In this document: piece by piece, positions 1-8,656 of the stretch
How the letters are laid out: every line of letters starts with the position of its first letter
Position numbering within the stretch: position 1 is the first letter of the stretch
Source: CAYYYG01 sp964476135
GTDB taxonomy: Bacteria > Patescibacteriota > Microgenomatia > UBA1406 > GWC2-37-13
DNA: 11,501 nt
Assembly: GCA_964476135.1 (NCBI GenBank)
Contig: CAYYYG010000035.1
Coordinates: forward strand, 1 to 11,501
Direction: 5' to 3'
Translations under genes and position numbers: made by a program
The notes under the pieces: generated by a model
The model's input: the letters and a program-made list of their open reading frames with translations, nothing else
Told to the model about the DNA's origin: nothing
Database searches by the model: none

Positions 1-1
1 C

Positions 2-643
2 ATCGGCGTTATGTCAGCATTTCTTCTTACCGTGCTTTTCATTCAAAAAGGAATCTGGTGGAATACGATACAGTTTACCTATTATGCTCTATTTCTATCC
101 GGCATTTTCGCCGCGAAATCACTGGCAGCAATTTTAAGCCACCGCAAAATCTTAAACATTGCAATTAGCTTCGCCATTATCATCCTCACCCTGCCGACAA
201 GCATCGATATCGTAAGAGGTTTCTCAGCCTATCCGTCACCAGCCTATTTGCCGACTGAAGAAATTGAAGCGCTCGATTTTCTTAAAAAAAAGCCGGAGGG
301 CGTTGTTTACTCAACCACGTTCAATAAACCTCCAAAAACAGACAAATACGCGCCCTTCCCGCTGTACCAATACGATGACACCGCATACGTTGCTGCATTT
401 TCTGGTAAAAAATCGTATATGGCAAATAAAACACAACTGGAGCTTCTTAATGTTGAATATAAAAACAGAAAAAACCTTCTACAATCAGGTGATTGTTCGA
501 CACTCGAAAACATCAGATATATTTATTTCTTAAGAAATACAGAAGATAAGATTATCGCCAAATGCAAAAACAGTCTCTTGAAAATATTCGAAAACAAATC
601 GGCGATCGTATTTGAAGTGCTATCTCATTCGACTATAAAATAA
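2..643 (+). CDS. C-terminal part of a polytopic membrane protein, 5' end outside window
   Basis: The frame is open from the first full codon at position 2 and a Met at 11 is probably internal, so the N-terminus lies to the left. About 213 residues are visible. Numbering from the Met at 11, two hydrophobic segments (about residues 2-13 and 24-42) and a third (about 48-62) are followed by a soluble tail of about 150 residues. The tail begins with a helix-like stretch (LPTEEIEALDFLKKK), then has a TAYVAAFSGKKSYM segment. This layout, membrane core then extracytoplasmic tail, resembles GT-C or YfhO-like membrane proteins of CPR genomes, in which an 'AL.FL' helix and an 'A..G...Y' segment follow the last membrane helix; that comparison is from memory. 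Two cysteines in the tail (SGDCS and AKCKN) could form a disulfide. The gene converges on the minus-strand operon and overlaps its last gene by 19 bases. The reading frame is secure, but the family is uncertain. Confidence 0.75.
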   Translation: MGVMSAFLLTVLFIQKGIWWNTIQFTYYALFLSGIFAAKSLAAILSHRKILNIAISFAIIILTLPTSIDIVRGFSAYPSPAYLPTEEIEALDFLKKKPEGVVYSTTFNKPPKTDKYAPFPLYQYDDTAYVAAFSGKKSYMANKTQLELLNVEYKNRKNLLQSGDCSTLENIRYIYFLRNTEDKIIAKCKNSLLKIFENKSAIVFEVLSHSTIK

Positions 644-2238
644 GCGTTTCTCCGGGAAAAATCCTGATAGGGTATCTTGATTACTTTACCGTTTTTTTCA
701 AATACATCGTACTGGGAGAGTGACAAACAGGCTTCGGCATAAATAGCCGGCTTTATGCCAGTGATTTTTTGACCGGGCGGACAAGGGGAAAAAGAAACAC
801 CACCAGTGGTTACTGTTTTTTTATTGGCAAAGTCAGGAGTGGAATCGGCAACATTAAGCCTATGATTGTAAAACATATATGAAAAGTACCCATCGTTCGG
901 ATACGGATGATAAACAGTAATTGTACCTCGCTTAGTCTCCAAATATTTACTTAGCGATCGTTCATGTTCGAAAAACGATTCCGAGGCAAAAACAGGTCGG
1001 CGGAAAAAATAATTGTAGGCGAAATAAGTAAAACTTATAACCAAACTAAATCCAAAAAAACCGTAAACAGCTATCCGTCCTATTCTACTCATCCGTCCCA
1101 TAAGTCCTATAAAAAGTACGCTCCCGCAGGCAATTAAATAAGCATAACCTAAAGCAGAAAATGCCGATCTTATCGCAAATGATGGCCCGCGTCCGGATAA
1201 TAAGGAGGGAACAAATCCGATAAGTATAAATCCCACAGGATACCATAGTCTGAAATTTCCTTTTTTTCCTAAAAATACATAACCGGCATAATACAGCAAT
1301 ATAAACGGAAAAAGAAACTGGCCAGCTGAGGCGCTGCCGTTTATGGGGCTTGAATCTCCCTCCTTAAAAAGAAACGTCAAATCCTGAGCTCGTGTAAAAT
1401 TTCCCAGCATATAGTCTAAGGCAGCCGTTGCTTTATTGTGAAAAATTTTCTGCAAAATTATCGGGCTGACGCTCGTATTTCGCTTGAATGTCACATCTGC
1501 AGCAAGCTGGTCCTTTTGGAAAAAAATAAGCTCCGACAGACGGCCAGTCGTGGTGCTGCCATCGACCATAGCTGCAGTAGTAATCAATCCGACCAATAAT
1601 ACAATCGACACAAAAACCGATTTGTATATTTTTGCCTTATCCGATCCTGTCATTTTTTCAAAAAATATAAGATACGCAACAATTAGCGGCACCAGTACAC
1701 GAAAACCCTGATAAGTAAAAAAGACGATACTGAGCAATAAGTATGCGGGTTTCCTTTTACCGTTTACGTAATACGCAATTGCGGCGATCGTTGCCGGAAG
1801 CACTATGTTAATCTCCAGCGCTAATCTGGATAAATGAAGCACCCAAGGATTGAAAGATAGGATAATCGACGTTGCTAGCGCAATTTTTTTATCTTTAGTG
1901 ACTGCTTTTATGCATTCGTAAATTGCCCATGGCAATAAAGACGCTATCAAAACAAAAGGAAACCGCGCGAAAAAAACGGAACGGAAAGGAATAAAAAGCC
2001 AGGAAAATGCGGAAAAATAGATGGAAAAAAAGGGAGTTTTCGGATGAAGATCCGGAAAATTCAGCGGGAGCCAATTACCGGCCAAATCACGTCCGGTTTT
2101 AGCAAGCGAATATCCGGTTAAAACAATATCACGCTCATCATGAAGAAGCGCTGCCTGCTCTAGCATGATTAGCCTGATCATAAAAAAAATCAGGCTGACG
2201 CCCAATATAGTTCTATTATTTTTAATAAATTTAATCAT
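625..2238 (-). CDS. GT-C-type polytopic membrane glycosyltransferase-like protein (family 39-like)
   Basis: This 537-residue protein starts with MIKFIKNNRT and has a first membrane helix at about 11-25. The first outer loop carries an acidic pair, D34-E35 (LLHDERDI), at the place where ArnT/PMT-type (GT39, GT-C fold) enzymes keep their catalytic Asp-Glu. Around ten hydrophobic segments follow. A soluble tail (about 412-537) holds two cysteines (about 486 and 504) that could pair outside the membrane. GT-C enzymes transfer sugars from polyprenyl-phosphate donors on the outer face of the membrane; the acceptor here is unknown. The ATG at 2238 is chosen because it overlaps the stop of the upstream GT2 gene as ATGA, a coupled junction. 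The frame stays open to 2409, but that extension would lie inside the GT2 gene and reads as hydrophilic, basic, non-membrane sequence. It is the last gene of the operon, and its end overlaps the convergent gene by 19 bases. Confidence 0.82.
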   Translation of the reverse strand: MIKFIKNNRTILGVSLIFFMIRLIMLEQAALLHDERDIVLTGYSLAKTGRDLAGNWLPLNFPDLHPKTPFFSIYFSAFSWLFIPFRSVFFARFPFVLIASLLPWAIYECIKAVTKDKKIALATSIILSFNPWVLHLSRLALEINIVLPATIAAIAYYVNGKRKPAYLLLSIVFFTYQGFRVLVPLIVAYLIFFEKMTGSDKAKIYKSVFVSIVLLVGLITTAAMVDGSTTTGRLSELIFFQKDQLAADVTFKRNTSVSPIILQKIFHNKATAALDYMLGNFTRAQDLTFLFKEGDSSPINGSASAGQFLFPFILLYYAGYVFLGKKGNFRLWYPVGFILIGFVPSLLSGRGPSFAIRSAFSALGYAYLIACGSVLFIGLMGRMSRIGRIAVYGFFGFSLVISFTYFAYNYFFRRPVFASESFFEHERSLSKYLETKRGTITVYHPYPNDGYFSYMFYNHRLNVADSTPDFANKKTVTTGGVSFSPCPPGQKITGIKPAIYAEACLSLSQYDVFEKNGKVIKIPYQDFSRRNAYFIVE

Positions 2239-3131
2239 CGTAAAATTATTTTCTCCAACTTCTCCTTCAATGTCGAAGCTTTTATTTTTTTCTCTCCTGT
2301 CCAATAATTTACCTGGTATAAACCACTGCGAAAAAATCCACCGACGCCTGTCGTCAGCACTACAACTTTTTCTTCCGGATATTTCTTCATTTCCCAATAA
2401 TAAACCCAAACGAGTATATAATAAAAAATCTGCAATATTGACAATGCAAAGCCGTGCGTGCCGTCTTTATAACCTTCACCGGCGAAATAGCGGCTTATGA
2501 ACTCAGACAAACCCTTCGATAGAGCATCCACAGCCGAAAAATTCTGTTTATTATCTATGAGGCGTCTGGCCTCAGCCTTAGTATAACGGCGTAGCTTTTC
2601 CAGGTATTCATCGAGCGATTCGTAGTTATGATGCACGATAGAATTTTCTTCCTTGGCCTCAAGCTTTAATTCCTGGCCGGTTACTTCCGGCTGAGAATGG
2701 ATTACTGTAGGCCAGACTACTTTATCTCTTCTAAAAAATCGTATTTGATAATCCGGATACCAGCGCGTGTGCTTTATCCATTTTCCGAATATGATATTTT
2801 TTCTAGGTATGCTCACATAGTCATATTTCCCGACTGCCCCGAGGAGCTGACTCATAAGTTCCTGGGAAACAACCTCATCCGGATCCAGAAAAAGCAGGTA
2901 CTCTCCGCTTGCGTACTTTTTCGACTCTTCCCTGATAAGCTCCACATATGGCACCGGTTTTTCTATTTTATGGATTTTAATTTTGTCCATAATGAGAATC
3001 GCGCTCCTTGCCGACTCATCAAGACCGATATCGAGAATCACTATTTCCGACACCGATGCAGTGCAGGAAGTAATAGTGTCCTTTAAATGTTTAGGATTCC
3101 CTTTGGCGACAATTACTGCCGATATTGTCAT
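2235..3131 (-). CDS. Family 2 glycosyltransferase, WaaE/KdtX-like
   Basis: The product has 298 residues. It begins directly with the first beta strand of a GT-A fold (MTISAVIVAK). It has a DxD-type metal and nucleotide-sugar site, D83-P-D85-E86, after SGEYLLFL. The segment WYPDYQIRFFRRD (124-136) and HH at 167-168 followed by a Tyr/Lys/Arg-rich helix (YESLDEYLEKLRRYTKAEA) are typical of the WaaE branch of family 2, which adds sugars to surface glycolipids on the cytoplasmic face. A hydrophobic stretch (about 228-246) may anchor it to the membrane. Two usual N-terminal motifs are altered: AKGNPKHL replaces the common KNEE-type motif, and DIGLDES replaces the DSGSTD-type motif. The stop lies 4 bases into the next gene (ATGA) and the start is 4 bases after the flippase stop. 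No Shine-Dalgarno is obvious. Donor and acceptor cannot be read from sequence. Confidence 0.9.
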   Translation of the reverse strand: MTISAVIVAKGNPKHLKDTITSCTASVSEIVILDIGLDESARSAILIMDKIKIHKIEKPVPYVELIREESKKYASGEYLLFLDPDEVVSQELMSQLLGAVGKYDYVSIPRKNIIFGKWIKHTRWYPDYQIRFFRRDKVVWPTVIHSQPEVTGQELKLEAKEENSIVHHNYESLDEYLEKLRRYTKAEARRLIDNKQNFSAVDALSKGLSEFISRYFAGEGYKDGTHGFALSILQIFYYILVWVYYWEMKKYPEEKVVVLTTGVGGFFRSGLYQVNYWTGEKKIKASTLKEKLEKIILR

Positions 3132-3135
3132 ATAT

Positions 3136-4584
3136 TTATTTTCTCATGAGCGATCTAATCTCCGCAATGATATTAATCTTGAAAATTTTACTCACCATCA
3201 AATAATAAACCGCCGCTCCCGATAACACCGAGACAACAACCCCCATAATTGAATGACTGGTAAGTTCGAGCGCCAGCAGGCTAATCAGAGCCATGATCAC
3301 AGCCGAAATAAACGGCGGTGCGATTTGTTTTACCGGGCTAAATTTTATAACCGTTCTTGCCTTCAGCATAACCAACACCGATGTTGCGGCCAGTATAAGC
3401 TGAGTAAGCGGGAAACCAAAATAACCAAAATAATAGGTAAAAAGCGGGGTACAGATCCAGGTAGTCACAGTCCAAACAATCATAAAAAGGAGCGATATCT
3501 TAACCTTGCCAAGTGCGTTGAATAAATTGATAAACGGAGTCGAATAAGTTGAAAAATATGCCGCGACAACAAAAATATAAAATAAAGGCACCGCCGGCGC
3601 CCATTTACCATATCTTGGAATGATCTCGACAAGAGGCCTCATCACAATCGCCAGACCAAACAATGCCGGGGCGAGTATAAGCGACTGGTAATGTAAAATT
3701 TTTTCGATCACTTTACTGATCTTTTCCTTGTCGCCCTGCATGCGCGATATAACAGGGAAAAGGACGCGTGTCACATTATCCATAATGATCCTGATCGGAG
3801 CTTCGGCCCACTTCTTCGCCCATCCTATGTATCCAAGCGCCTCAAATCCGAGCACTTTACCGAGGTATAAGGTTATAAGATCATCCTTAAAGAGCGCAAG
3901 AAACGAGCTTGCCTGGAAAGGGACACCATAAGAGAGCAGGGTCTTGAGACTGGCTCTTGAGATTCCGACTTCCGGCCTCCATGGCGAAATTATATACATA
4001 AGAACCAAACCGGAAATAGATCGTAAAATCACGGAAACAGTAAAACTATTGAGACCCAACCCAGATATTGCACAAATAATAACCGAAGCATAAAATACAG
4101 TGTTTTCGACCACCTGCACCAAAACAATTTTCTGAAACTGCACCGACCTCTCAAGAAATATCGAAGGTATGGTTTTTAGTGATGAAAGGAAAAAACCGGC
4201 TAGAAGTGACCAGTACAAATATATTCCCGAATCCGGAAAATCATAGAACCTCCTGACAAAGCCTGTACCAAAATATCCGATTAATATAAGCGTAATTATA
4301 AGTATCTGCTGAACAGTGAATGTAGTTTTTATATCCTCATCCTTCAAATCTTTCTTCTGTATCAGAGAAGCCGCAAGGCCGATATCAGAAAAATAGTTTA
4401 GCAGTGCTATAACCGATAAAACCGTAAAATAAATTCCGAAAATTCTGGGTGTCAGAAGCACAGTCAGAACAAGATTGGCCACAAGTCCAAGAAACGCCGC
4501 ATATCCACTCTGGAAAAATAAAGACAGCACGCTTACCATACTATCTCTTCTCAGGTTGTAGTTATTAGTATTTTCAGTTTTCAT
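3136..4584 (-). CDS. Polysaccharide/lipid-linked oligosaccharide flippase (MOP superfamily, Wzx-like)
   Basis: This is a 482-residue polytopic protein, a normal length for Wzx-type flippases, with about 12-14 hydrophobic segments. The N-terminus has the family signature: a helix with ANLVLTVLLTPRIFGIYFT, then YFSDIGLAASLIQKKDLKDEDIKTTF. The pattern 'D.GL.A.LIQ' followed by an acidic 'L..EDI.T.F' loop is characteristic of the WzxC/polysaccharide-synthesis branch of the MOP exporters. Such proteins move undecaprenyl-linked glycans from the inner to the outer membrane leaflet. The family-2 glycosyltransferase next to it would work before the flip, and the GT-C proteins of the operon after it. 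Only 2 bases separate its ATG at 4584 from the upstream gene's stop, and 4 bases separate its stop from the next start, so it depends on the operon transcript. No Shine-Dalgarno is visible. The transported glycan is unknown. Confidence 0.9.
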   Translation of the reverse strand: MKTENTNNYNLRRDSMVSVLSLFFQSGYAAFLGLVANLVLTVLLTPRIFGIYFTVLSVIALLNYFSDIGLAASLIQKKDLKDEDIKTTFTVQQILIITLILIGYFGTGFVRRFYDFPDSGIYLYWSLLAGFFLSSLKTIPSIFLERSVQFQKIVLVQVVENTVFYASVIICAISGLGLNSFTVSVILRSISGLVLMYIISPWRPEVGISRASLKTLLSYGVPFQASSFLALFKDDLITLYLGKVLGFEALGYIGWAKKWAEAPIRIIMDNVTRVLFPVISRMQGDKEKISKVIEKILHYQSLILAPALFGLAIVMRPLVEIIPRYGKWAPAVPLFYIFVVAAYFSTYSTPFINLFNALGKVKISLLFMIVWTVTTWICTPLFTYYFGYFGFPLTQLILAATSVLVMLKARTVIKFSPVKQIAPPFISAVIMALISLLALELTSHSIMGVVVSVLSGAAVYYLMVSKIFKINIIAEIRSLMRK

Positions 4585-4586
4585 TA

Positions 4587-6281
4587 TTAAAAAAGTAATC
4601 TATAAAATACAGACTTACTGCCCCTCGTTAACAATAAACAAAGTACCACGATTCCCAACAAACTTAAAGCATTCGAAACCATCTCCAAATTGGTCTCACG
4701 GTATACAACAACGACTGTATTATTGTTGGAATTGGTTTTTATAATCGGGCGGCCCAGAAAATCAAACTCCTGGGGATCGTACTCTTTACCATTAACCAAT
4801 ATTCTCCAGTATGGAAAATATAAAACATTCAAGCGAAATTCGCGCGTGTTTGTTTTTCCGGATTTGTAATATTCATAATCTCCAATAATCTCCGTCGGCG
4901 TCTTGTCAAATACGGATATAAATGTTGGACTGGTGGGGTCCAACAGACTCCAGGATGCCATATCTGCCGAACGCGGCACATATTCCGGGATTTTTCTCGC
5001 AGCTGCCGATTTTACATAGTGATCGGAAAGATAAGCATTTTTATACTTGGACTTCTCGATAGTTTTCCCGGCAAAATATTGTGAATTATGAAAAAGCGTA
5101 TATACGAGAATAAAAAAAACTAAAAACTTAAGCGGGTTGATTTTCAATCTGTCAGTCAAATATCCTGAAAAATACGATAATACAAATATGCCGAAAATTA
5201 GGAATCGCCACGGAAATTGGAATACGGAAATAATCGGACTCAGAATATCCCAGATCGGTTTTGACAAATAAACAGACATAATAACGGCAACTGCCAATAA
5301 GCAAATAAAATACACTTCTATAAAATCACGTCGGCTTGAATGAGCCAACAGGGTTCCACGGCGCAATATTTTCGAGAAGCCCTTAAAAACATAAAAAGCT
5401 ATTCCCGACAAGCCAAGGAGTATTTGCGTTTTACCGATCATGAACGACATCCCATCCTCATAACAGCCCTTTGCCGAGCCGCCAAATCCCCAGATGTTGG
5501 TAGTCCATAATTGCCAGAGACATAAAAAATGATCTTCGTATTTTGTTCTTGCCGCCACTTCCCGAGCGTAAGTCATTTGCGATTCGATCACTGCCGGAAT
5601 TATAAAATATGAAGAAAGAAGGAATCCGACCGTAACCGCAGCAAAATTTCTTTTTCTATGGCGCAGTAAAAAGATATAGACAATTACCATTGGCAACAAA
5701 ACATATGAAAGGACATTATGAGAAGTAAAAATAAATGAAACGAGTATGCTGGTCAATATAAAAACTTTAGTACTTCGCTCCTCTGAATTCCGCTCCAGTA
5801 GGTAGAACATATACGGCAAAAGTGCCGCAAACCACATCTCCCCCAAATTTCCACGCACGAAAATTTCGCTCGCAATCCAGGGCGATGAAATATAAAAAAG
5901 CCCACCGACAAATGCAGCGTACGATGAAAATTTTCTCTTCAAAAATAAAGTCATACCAAATGCACCGACAACAAGTGCAAGAAAAAATGACAATTTAATA
6001 CTGTCGGCGGTATCAAAACCTAAGAGACTTAATCCGGCAGTTATCCAATATGAAAAGGGAGCATAGAAATTAAAGACAGGGTAACCCATCGCAAAAGAAA
6101 AATGTGGCGCCAAACGCGGCGGCAATACAAAACTCCTAAGATTATAGGTGAATTCCTGGACCCGAGCACCCTGCGTTTCATCGTGAAAAAGTATCATATG
6201 GTCACCGCCCAACAGCCCAGCCCTGGTCAACACAACGACTGATCCTAATAGTAATAATATATAAAGGATAGTTTTTCTCAT
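4587..6281 (-). CDS. Large membrane protein of the '6-pyruvoyl-tetrahydropterin synthase-related' family (PF10131-like)
   Basis: The product has 564 residues. A first membrane helix (about 4-19) is followed by an extracytoplasmic loop with FHDETQGARVQEF, including D34-E35. Next comes an aromatic, proline-rich stretch, MGYPVFNFYAPFSYW (65-79), typical of the PTPS-related membrane domain. Despite the family name, these proteins are not pterin enzymes; they resemble YfhO and GT-C proteins and probably handle polyprenyl-linked sugars. Around ten further hydrophobic segments precede a beta-rich outer domain (about 430-530, with LNVLYFPYWRILVNGKEY) and a final helix (about 537-552), the same order as in YfhO-like proteins. 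The start at 6281 overlaps the stop of the upstream DehI-like gene as ATGA. The downstream flippase begins 2 bases after its stop. It could be a glycosyltransferase or a polymerase-like component of surface glycan assembly; the sequence does not settle which. Confidence 0.8.
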   Translation of the reverse strand: MRKTILYILLLLGSVVVLTRAGLLGGDHMILFHDETQGARVQEFTYNLRSFVLPPRLAPHFSFAMGYPVFNFYAPFSYWITAGLSLLGFDTADSIKLSFFLALVVGAFGMTLFLKRKFSSYAAFVGGLFYISSPWIASEIFVRGNLGEMWFAALLPYMFYLLERNSEERSTKVFILTSILVSFIFTSHNVLSYVLLPMVIVYIFLLRHRKRNFAAVTVGFLLSSYFIIPAVIESQMTYAREVAARTKYEDHFLCLWQLWTTNIWGFGGSAKGCYEDGMSFMIGKTQILLGLSGIAFYVFKGFSKILRRGTLLAHSSRRDFIEVYFICLLAVAVIMSVYLSKPIWDILSPIISVFQFPWRFLIFGIFVLSYFSGYLTDRLKINPLKFLVFFILVYTLFHNSQYFAGKTIEKSKYKNAYLSDHYVKSAAARKIPEYVPRSADMASWSLLDPTSPTFISVFDKTPTEIIGDYEYYKSGKTNTREFRLNVLYFPYWRILVNGKEYDPQEFDFLGRPIIKTNSNNNTVVVVYRETNLEMVSNALSLLGIVVLCLLLTRGSKSVFYRLLF

Positions 6282-7117
6282 ATTTTCCTGCTCATATAAC
6301 CGCTAAATAACATCCTCTGCACCGAATAGGTTGGAAAATGTTCAGATAACAGATGTAACAACTCCGGAAAATTCTCGTGCTTTTTTGAAAGGTCGATAAC
6401 AACGTTTACCGGAGAAAACACTACGTGAGGAAGCAATGGCAGAACTGCCAAAATTATTTTTTCGACCGCAACCCGAAGCTGCCAGAATTCAACCGTCTGC
6501 ATTTTTTTTTCAAAATGAATCCTGCACATATTCATGTATTCAGCCAGTAAACTTTTTTCAATAGAAGACTTCTGGCCTTTTACCAATCCTGCTCGCGCAT
6601 GTGTCATTGACCGACTTTGCTCTATATTATTTGTAGATTCATATATAAACGCTTCCGCTTTTATCTCATTCCTATCCGTGTTTAAAGACTCCGCTTCATT
6701 ATTTGTGTTCAATCGTTTGGCTGCAACCGCCCACCCCTTGACAGCTTCCCTCAGCGCAACGAACACGAATGCCAGGGCAATATTGGTTTTATGAATTGAT
6801 GCAATTTCTTTATCAAAATGATACATGCTCCCGTGCCTGCCGTTTGCAGCTTTCCATTTTGCTATTTCTGGCTCATACATCATCTCCTCCTCAATTAATG
6901 CGTTAATCTCATTTCCAGTTCCGGAAGTTAATCTCAGAAATGCTTCGTCTCTTATGTTTACGGTTAGCTGGCCGGTGATATATTCAAGATAATCAGGGAA
7001 GGCGCCCATATACTCAAAAAATAACGGTACCGATCTAACCCCAAAAACTTCACGGAGATCCTTATACAAAGCTGCGACCTTTTTTTCCGCCTGCTCTTCG
7101 GGTACCGGTGCGATCAT
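6278..7117 (-). CDS. DehI-like soluble helical protein, function uncertain
   Basis: The product has 279 residues, with no signal peptide and no clear membrane helix. The N-terminal part, VPEEQAEKKVAALYKDLREV at 5-24 followed by VPLFFEYMGAFPDYLEYI (30-47), resembles the start of the DehI (2-haloacid dehalogenase/halocarboxylic acid dehydrogenase) family: 'VPE..A...V..IY.DIR..LGV..V...........P..LE'. The C-terminal part (EFWQLRVAVEKIIL at 210-223, then FPELLHLLSEHFPTYSVQRML, 250-270) repeats the theme, as expected from DehI's two-repeat fold. Length fits the family (about 280-310). The middle (about 134-187) is rich in Asn, Glu and Ser, looks flexible, and is the least family-like part. Catalytic residues could not be placed by eye. 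It starts with a 1-base TAATG overlap after the GT39 gene and ends with ATGA into the PTPS-related gene. It is therefore locked into a glycan operon, which suggests a job there and not in haloacid breakdown. Family assignment is tentative. Confidence 0.6.
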   Translation of the reverse strand: MIAPVPEEQAEKKVAALYKDLREVFGVRSVPLFFEYMGAFPDYLEYITGQLTVNIRDEAFLRLTSGTGNEINALIEEEMMYEPEIAKWKAANGRHGSMYHFDKEIASIHKTNIALAFVFVALREAVKGWAVAAKRLNTNNEAESLNTDRNEIKAEAFIYESTNNIEQSRSMTHARAGLVKGQKSSIEKSLLAEYMNMCRIHFEKKMQTVEFWQLRVAVEKIILAVLPLLPHVVFSPVNVVIDLSKKHENFPELLHLLSEHFPTYSVQRMLFSGYMSRKI

Positions 7118-8649
7118 TATTTGACTAATTCAAACAAATAAAGAACCGATTTTCCTCCTGGTCTGTCGTAACGTTTAATAAGCTTGATAGGCCATTCGGG
7201 TGGATAAGTAAATTCATGGGCAAGCACAACGTACACGTAGTTGTCGGCAATATCTTTTTGATTTTCCAGAAGTTCTTTTAGACCAAGCGGCCAGTAACCT
7301 CGAATCGATATTCTGTCACCCGTCTTAAGAAATGTGTCAAGCATGTCCGCCGATAAGCCGAAGTTGCCATCGGCCAAAATAATGACTGGCTTTTCTCTAC
7401 TCTTCTCTCTTGTATATTCGACAAGCTCCCTCATTCCCCAGCCGGCGGTCCAGCCCTCAACATATTGGCCACGATCGATAGGCGGCATAGGAATGTTTTT
7501 ATAGTCGAAAAGAATCGTATAACTTGCATACGCAATGGAAATAAGATAGAGAGAAAATAAAATAAACGATGGCTTTATACCTTTCCTTTTAACATTAATG
7601 GCAAATTCCGCTATCAAATACGTGGCCCCGATTGCGAGCAAACTTCCCATAAAAACGGTATAACGCGGAAAAAGCACCTTCGAAAAAAATCCTATAAGTA
7701 CATAAGGAATCAATAACCATAAAGTCAAATATATCCCTAATCTTGTTTGACGCCTGATAAGGAGCAATAATCCTCCAATCCCAAGAAGTGAAAAAAAGAA
7801 CCCGGACTCCCAGGAAACGTACTGCGGCACGAGCCAAATATTTCTTGAGATAACCGAGAATGGCTCCTTCTTAAATTCTTCAAATGTCATCACGAAAGTG
7901 GTATTTTTTTGCGCGACATAATGCATGTAAGGAGAAAGCCGCTGCACATTATATATAAGTACGGAAATAAATATTACTAGACCAAATAAAATCGCAAAAC
8001 TCAGTAAATTTGTTGCTGTTTCTTTCTTCCTTTTTGTAATGAAAAAAATCGGAGCCAATGCACTCATTCCCAAAAAAATCTGGGCGGATGATTTGGCAAG
8101 AAGTGCAAAACCTGTAACAAATCCCATTATAAGAGCAACATCAAGACGACGTGATTTTGCAAGAAGTATGGAGAAAAAAAGAATCCATATAAAAAATCCG
8201 TTTACACCCGAATCTACAAGCGCCATCCGGTCGTAAAACAGGAAGTATGGATTCACCACATATACCAATGATCCTATATAAGCAGTCCGTTTACCGAAAA
8301 GATGGTAAAGGAGCGTAAACATACCCGTTAATGCGAAAAAACCGGTTGCAACCGCAAAAAGCCTGCCGGCAAGCAGAGCATTATCTGGATAAAGTTTCAG
8401 AAACGGAATAGTCCCCCAGGTTTGCAGTGGTTGTTTGCCGTCTGTAAGCGAAATAAATCGCCAAGCAGCGTCATGCCAGGCTGTTTTTGCCCAATGAATA
8501 TAAATTCCCTCATCGGAAAAAATCGGAAACTGATCGAGTCGATAAAGTCTACTTGCGAAATACACTACAATTAGTGAGAAGATAAAAAGAATGTCCCGTC
8601 GGCCAAAAGAACTCCTCACTCGATAAAAAATTCTTATGGGATCAAACAT
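7117..8649 (-). CDS. ArnT/PMT-like glycosyltransferase (GT39, GT-C fold)
   Basis: This 510-residue polytopic protein has a first helix at about 21-33. It is followed by the GT39 outer-loop signature LYRLDQFPIFSDEGIYIHWA, whose Asp-Glu pair (about D46-E47) matches the catalytic acids of ArnT and protein O-mannosyltransferases. A GKQPLQTW segment then takes the place of the usual 'HPPL..W' motif, and YDRMALVDSGVNGFF matches the 'R.AL.D' segment after the third or fourth helix. A charged outer tail of about 130 residues ends the protein. Such enzymes move a sugar from a polyprenyl phosphate to lipid or protein acceptors outside the membrane. It is the first gene of the operon. The ATG at 8649 is chosen because a perfect -10 box lies 7 bases upstream, which would give a leaderless transcript. 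A TTG at 8655 is a possible alternative start. No Shine-Dalgarno is present. The stop overlaps the next start as TAATG. Confidence 0.85.
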   Translation of the reverse strand: MFDPIRIFYRVRSSFGRRDILFIFSLIVVYFASRLYRLDQFPIFSDEGIYIHWAKTAWHDAAWRFISLTDGKQPLQTWGTIPFLKLYPDNALLAGRLFAVATGFFALTGMFTLLYHLFGKRTAYIGSLVYVVNPYFLFYDRMALVDSGVNGFFIWILFFSILLAKSRRLDVALIMGFVTGFALLAKSSAQIFLGMSALAPIFFITKRKKETATNLLSFAILFGLVIFISVLIYNVQRLSPYMHYVAQKNTTFVMTFEEFKKEPFSVISRNIWLVPQYVSWESGFFFSLLGIGGLLLLIRRQTRLGIYLTLWLLIPYVLIGFFSKVLFPRYTVFMGSLLAIGATYLIAEFAINVKRKGIKPSFILFSLYLISIAYASYTILFDYKNIPMPPIDRGQYVEGWTAGWGMRELVEYTREKSREKPVIILADGNFGLSADMLDTFLKTGDRISIRGYWPLGLKELLENQKDIADNYVYVVLAHEFTYPPEWPIKLIKRYDRPGGKSVLYLFELVK

Positions 8650-8656
8650 AAGCAAT

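Noticed and set aside
2239..2409. N-terminal extension of the GT-C gene to an ATG at 2409.
   Set aside because: It overlaps the GT2 gene, its residues are not membrane-like, and the ATGA junction at 2238 is a standard coupled start.
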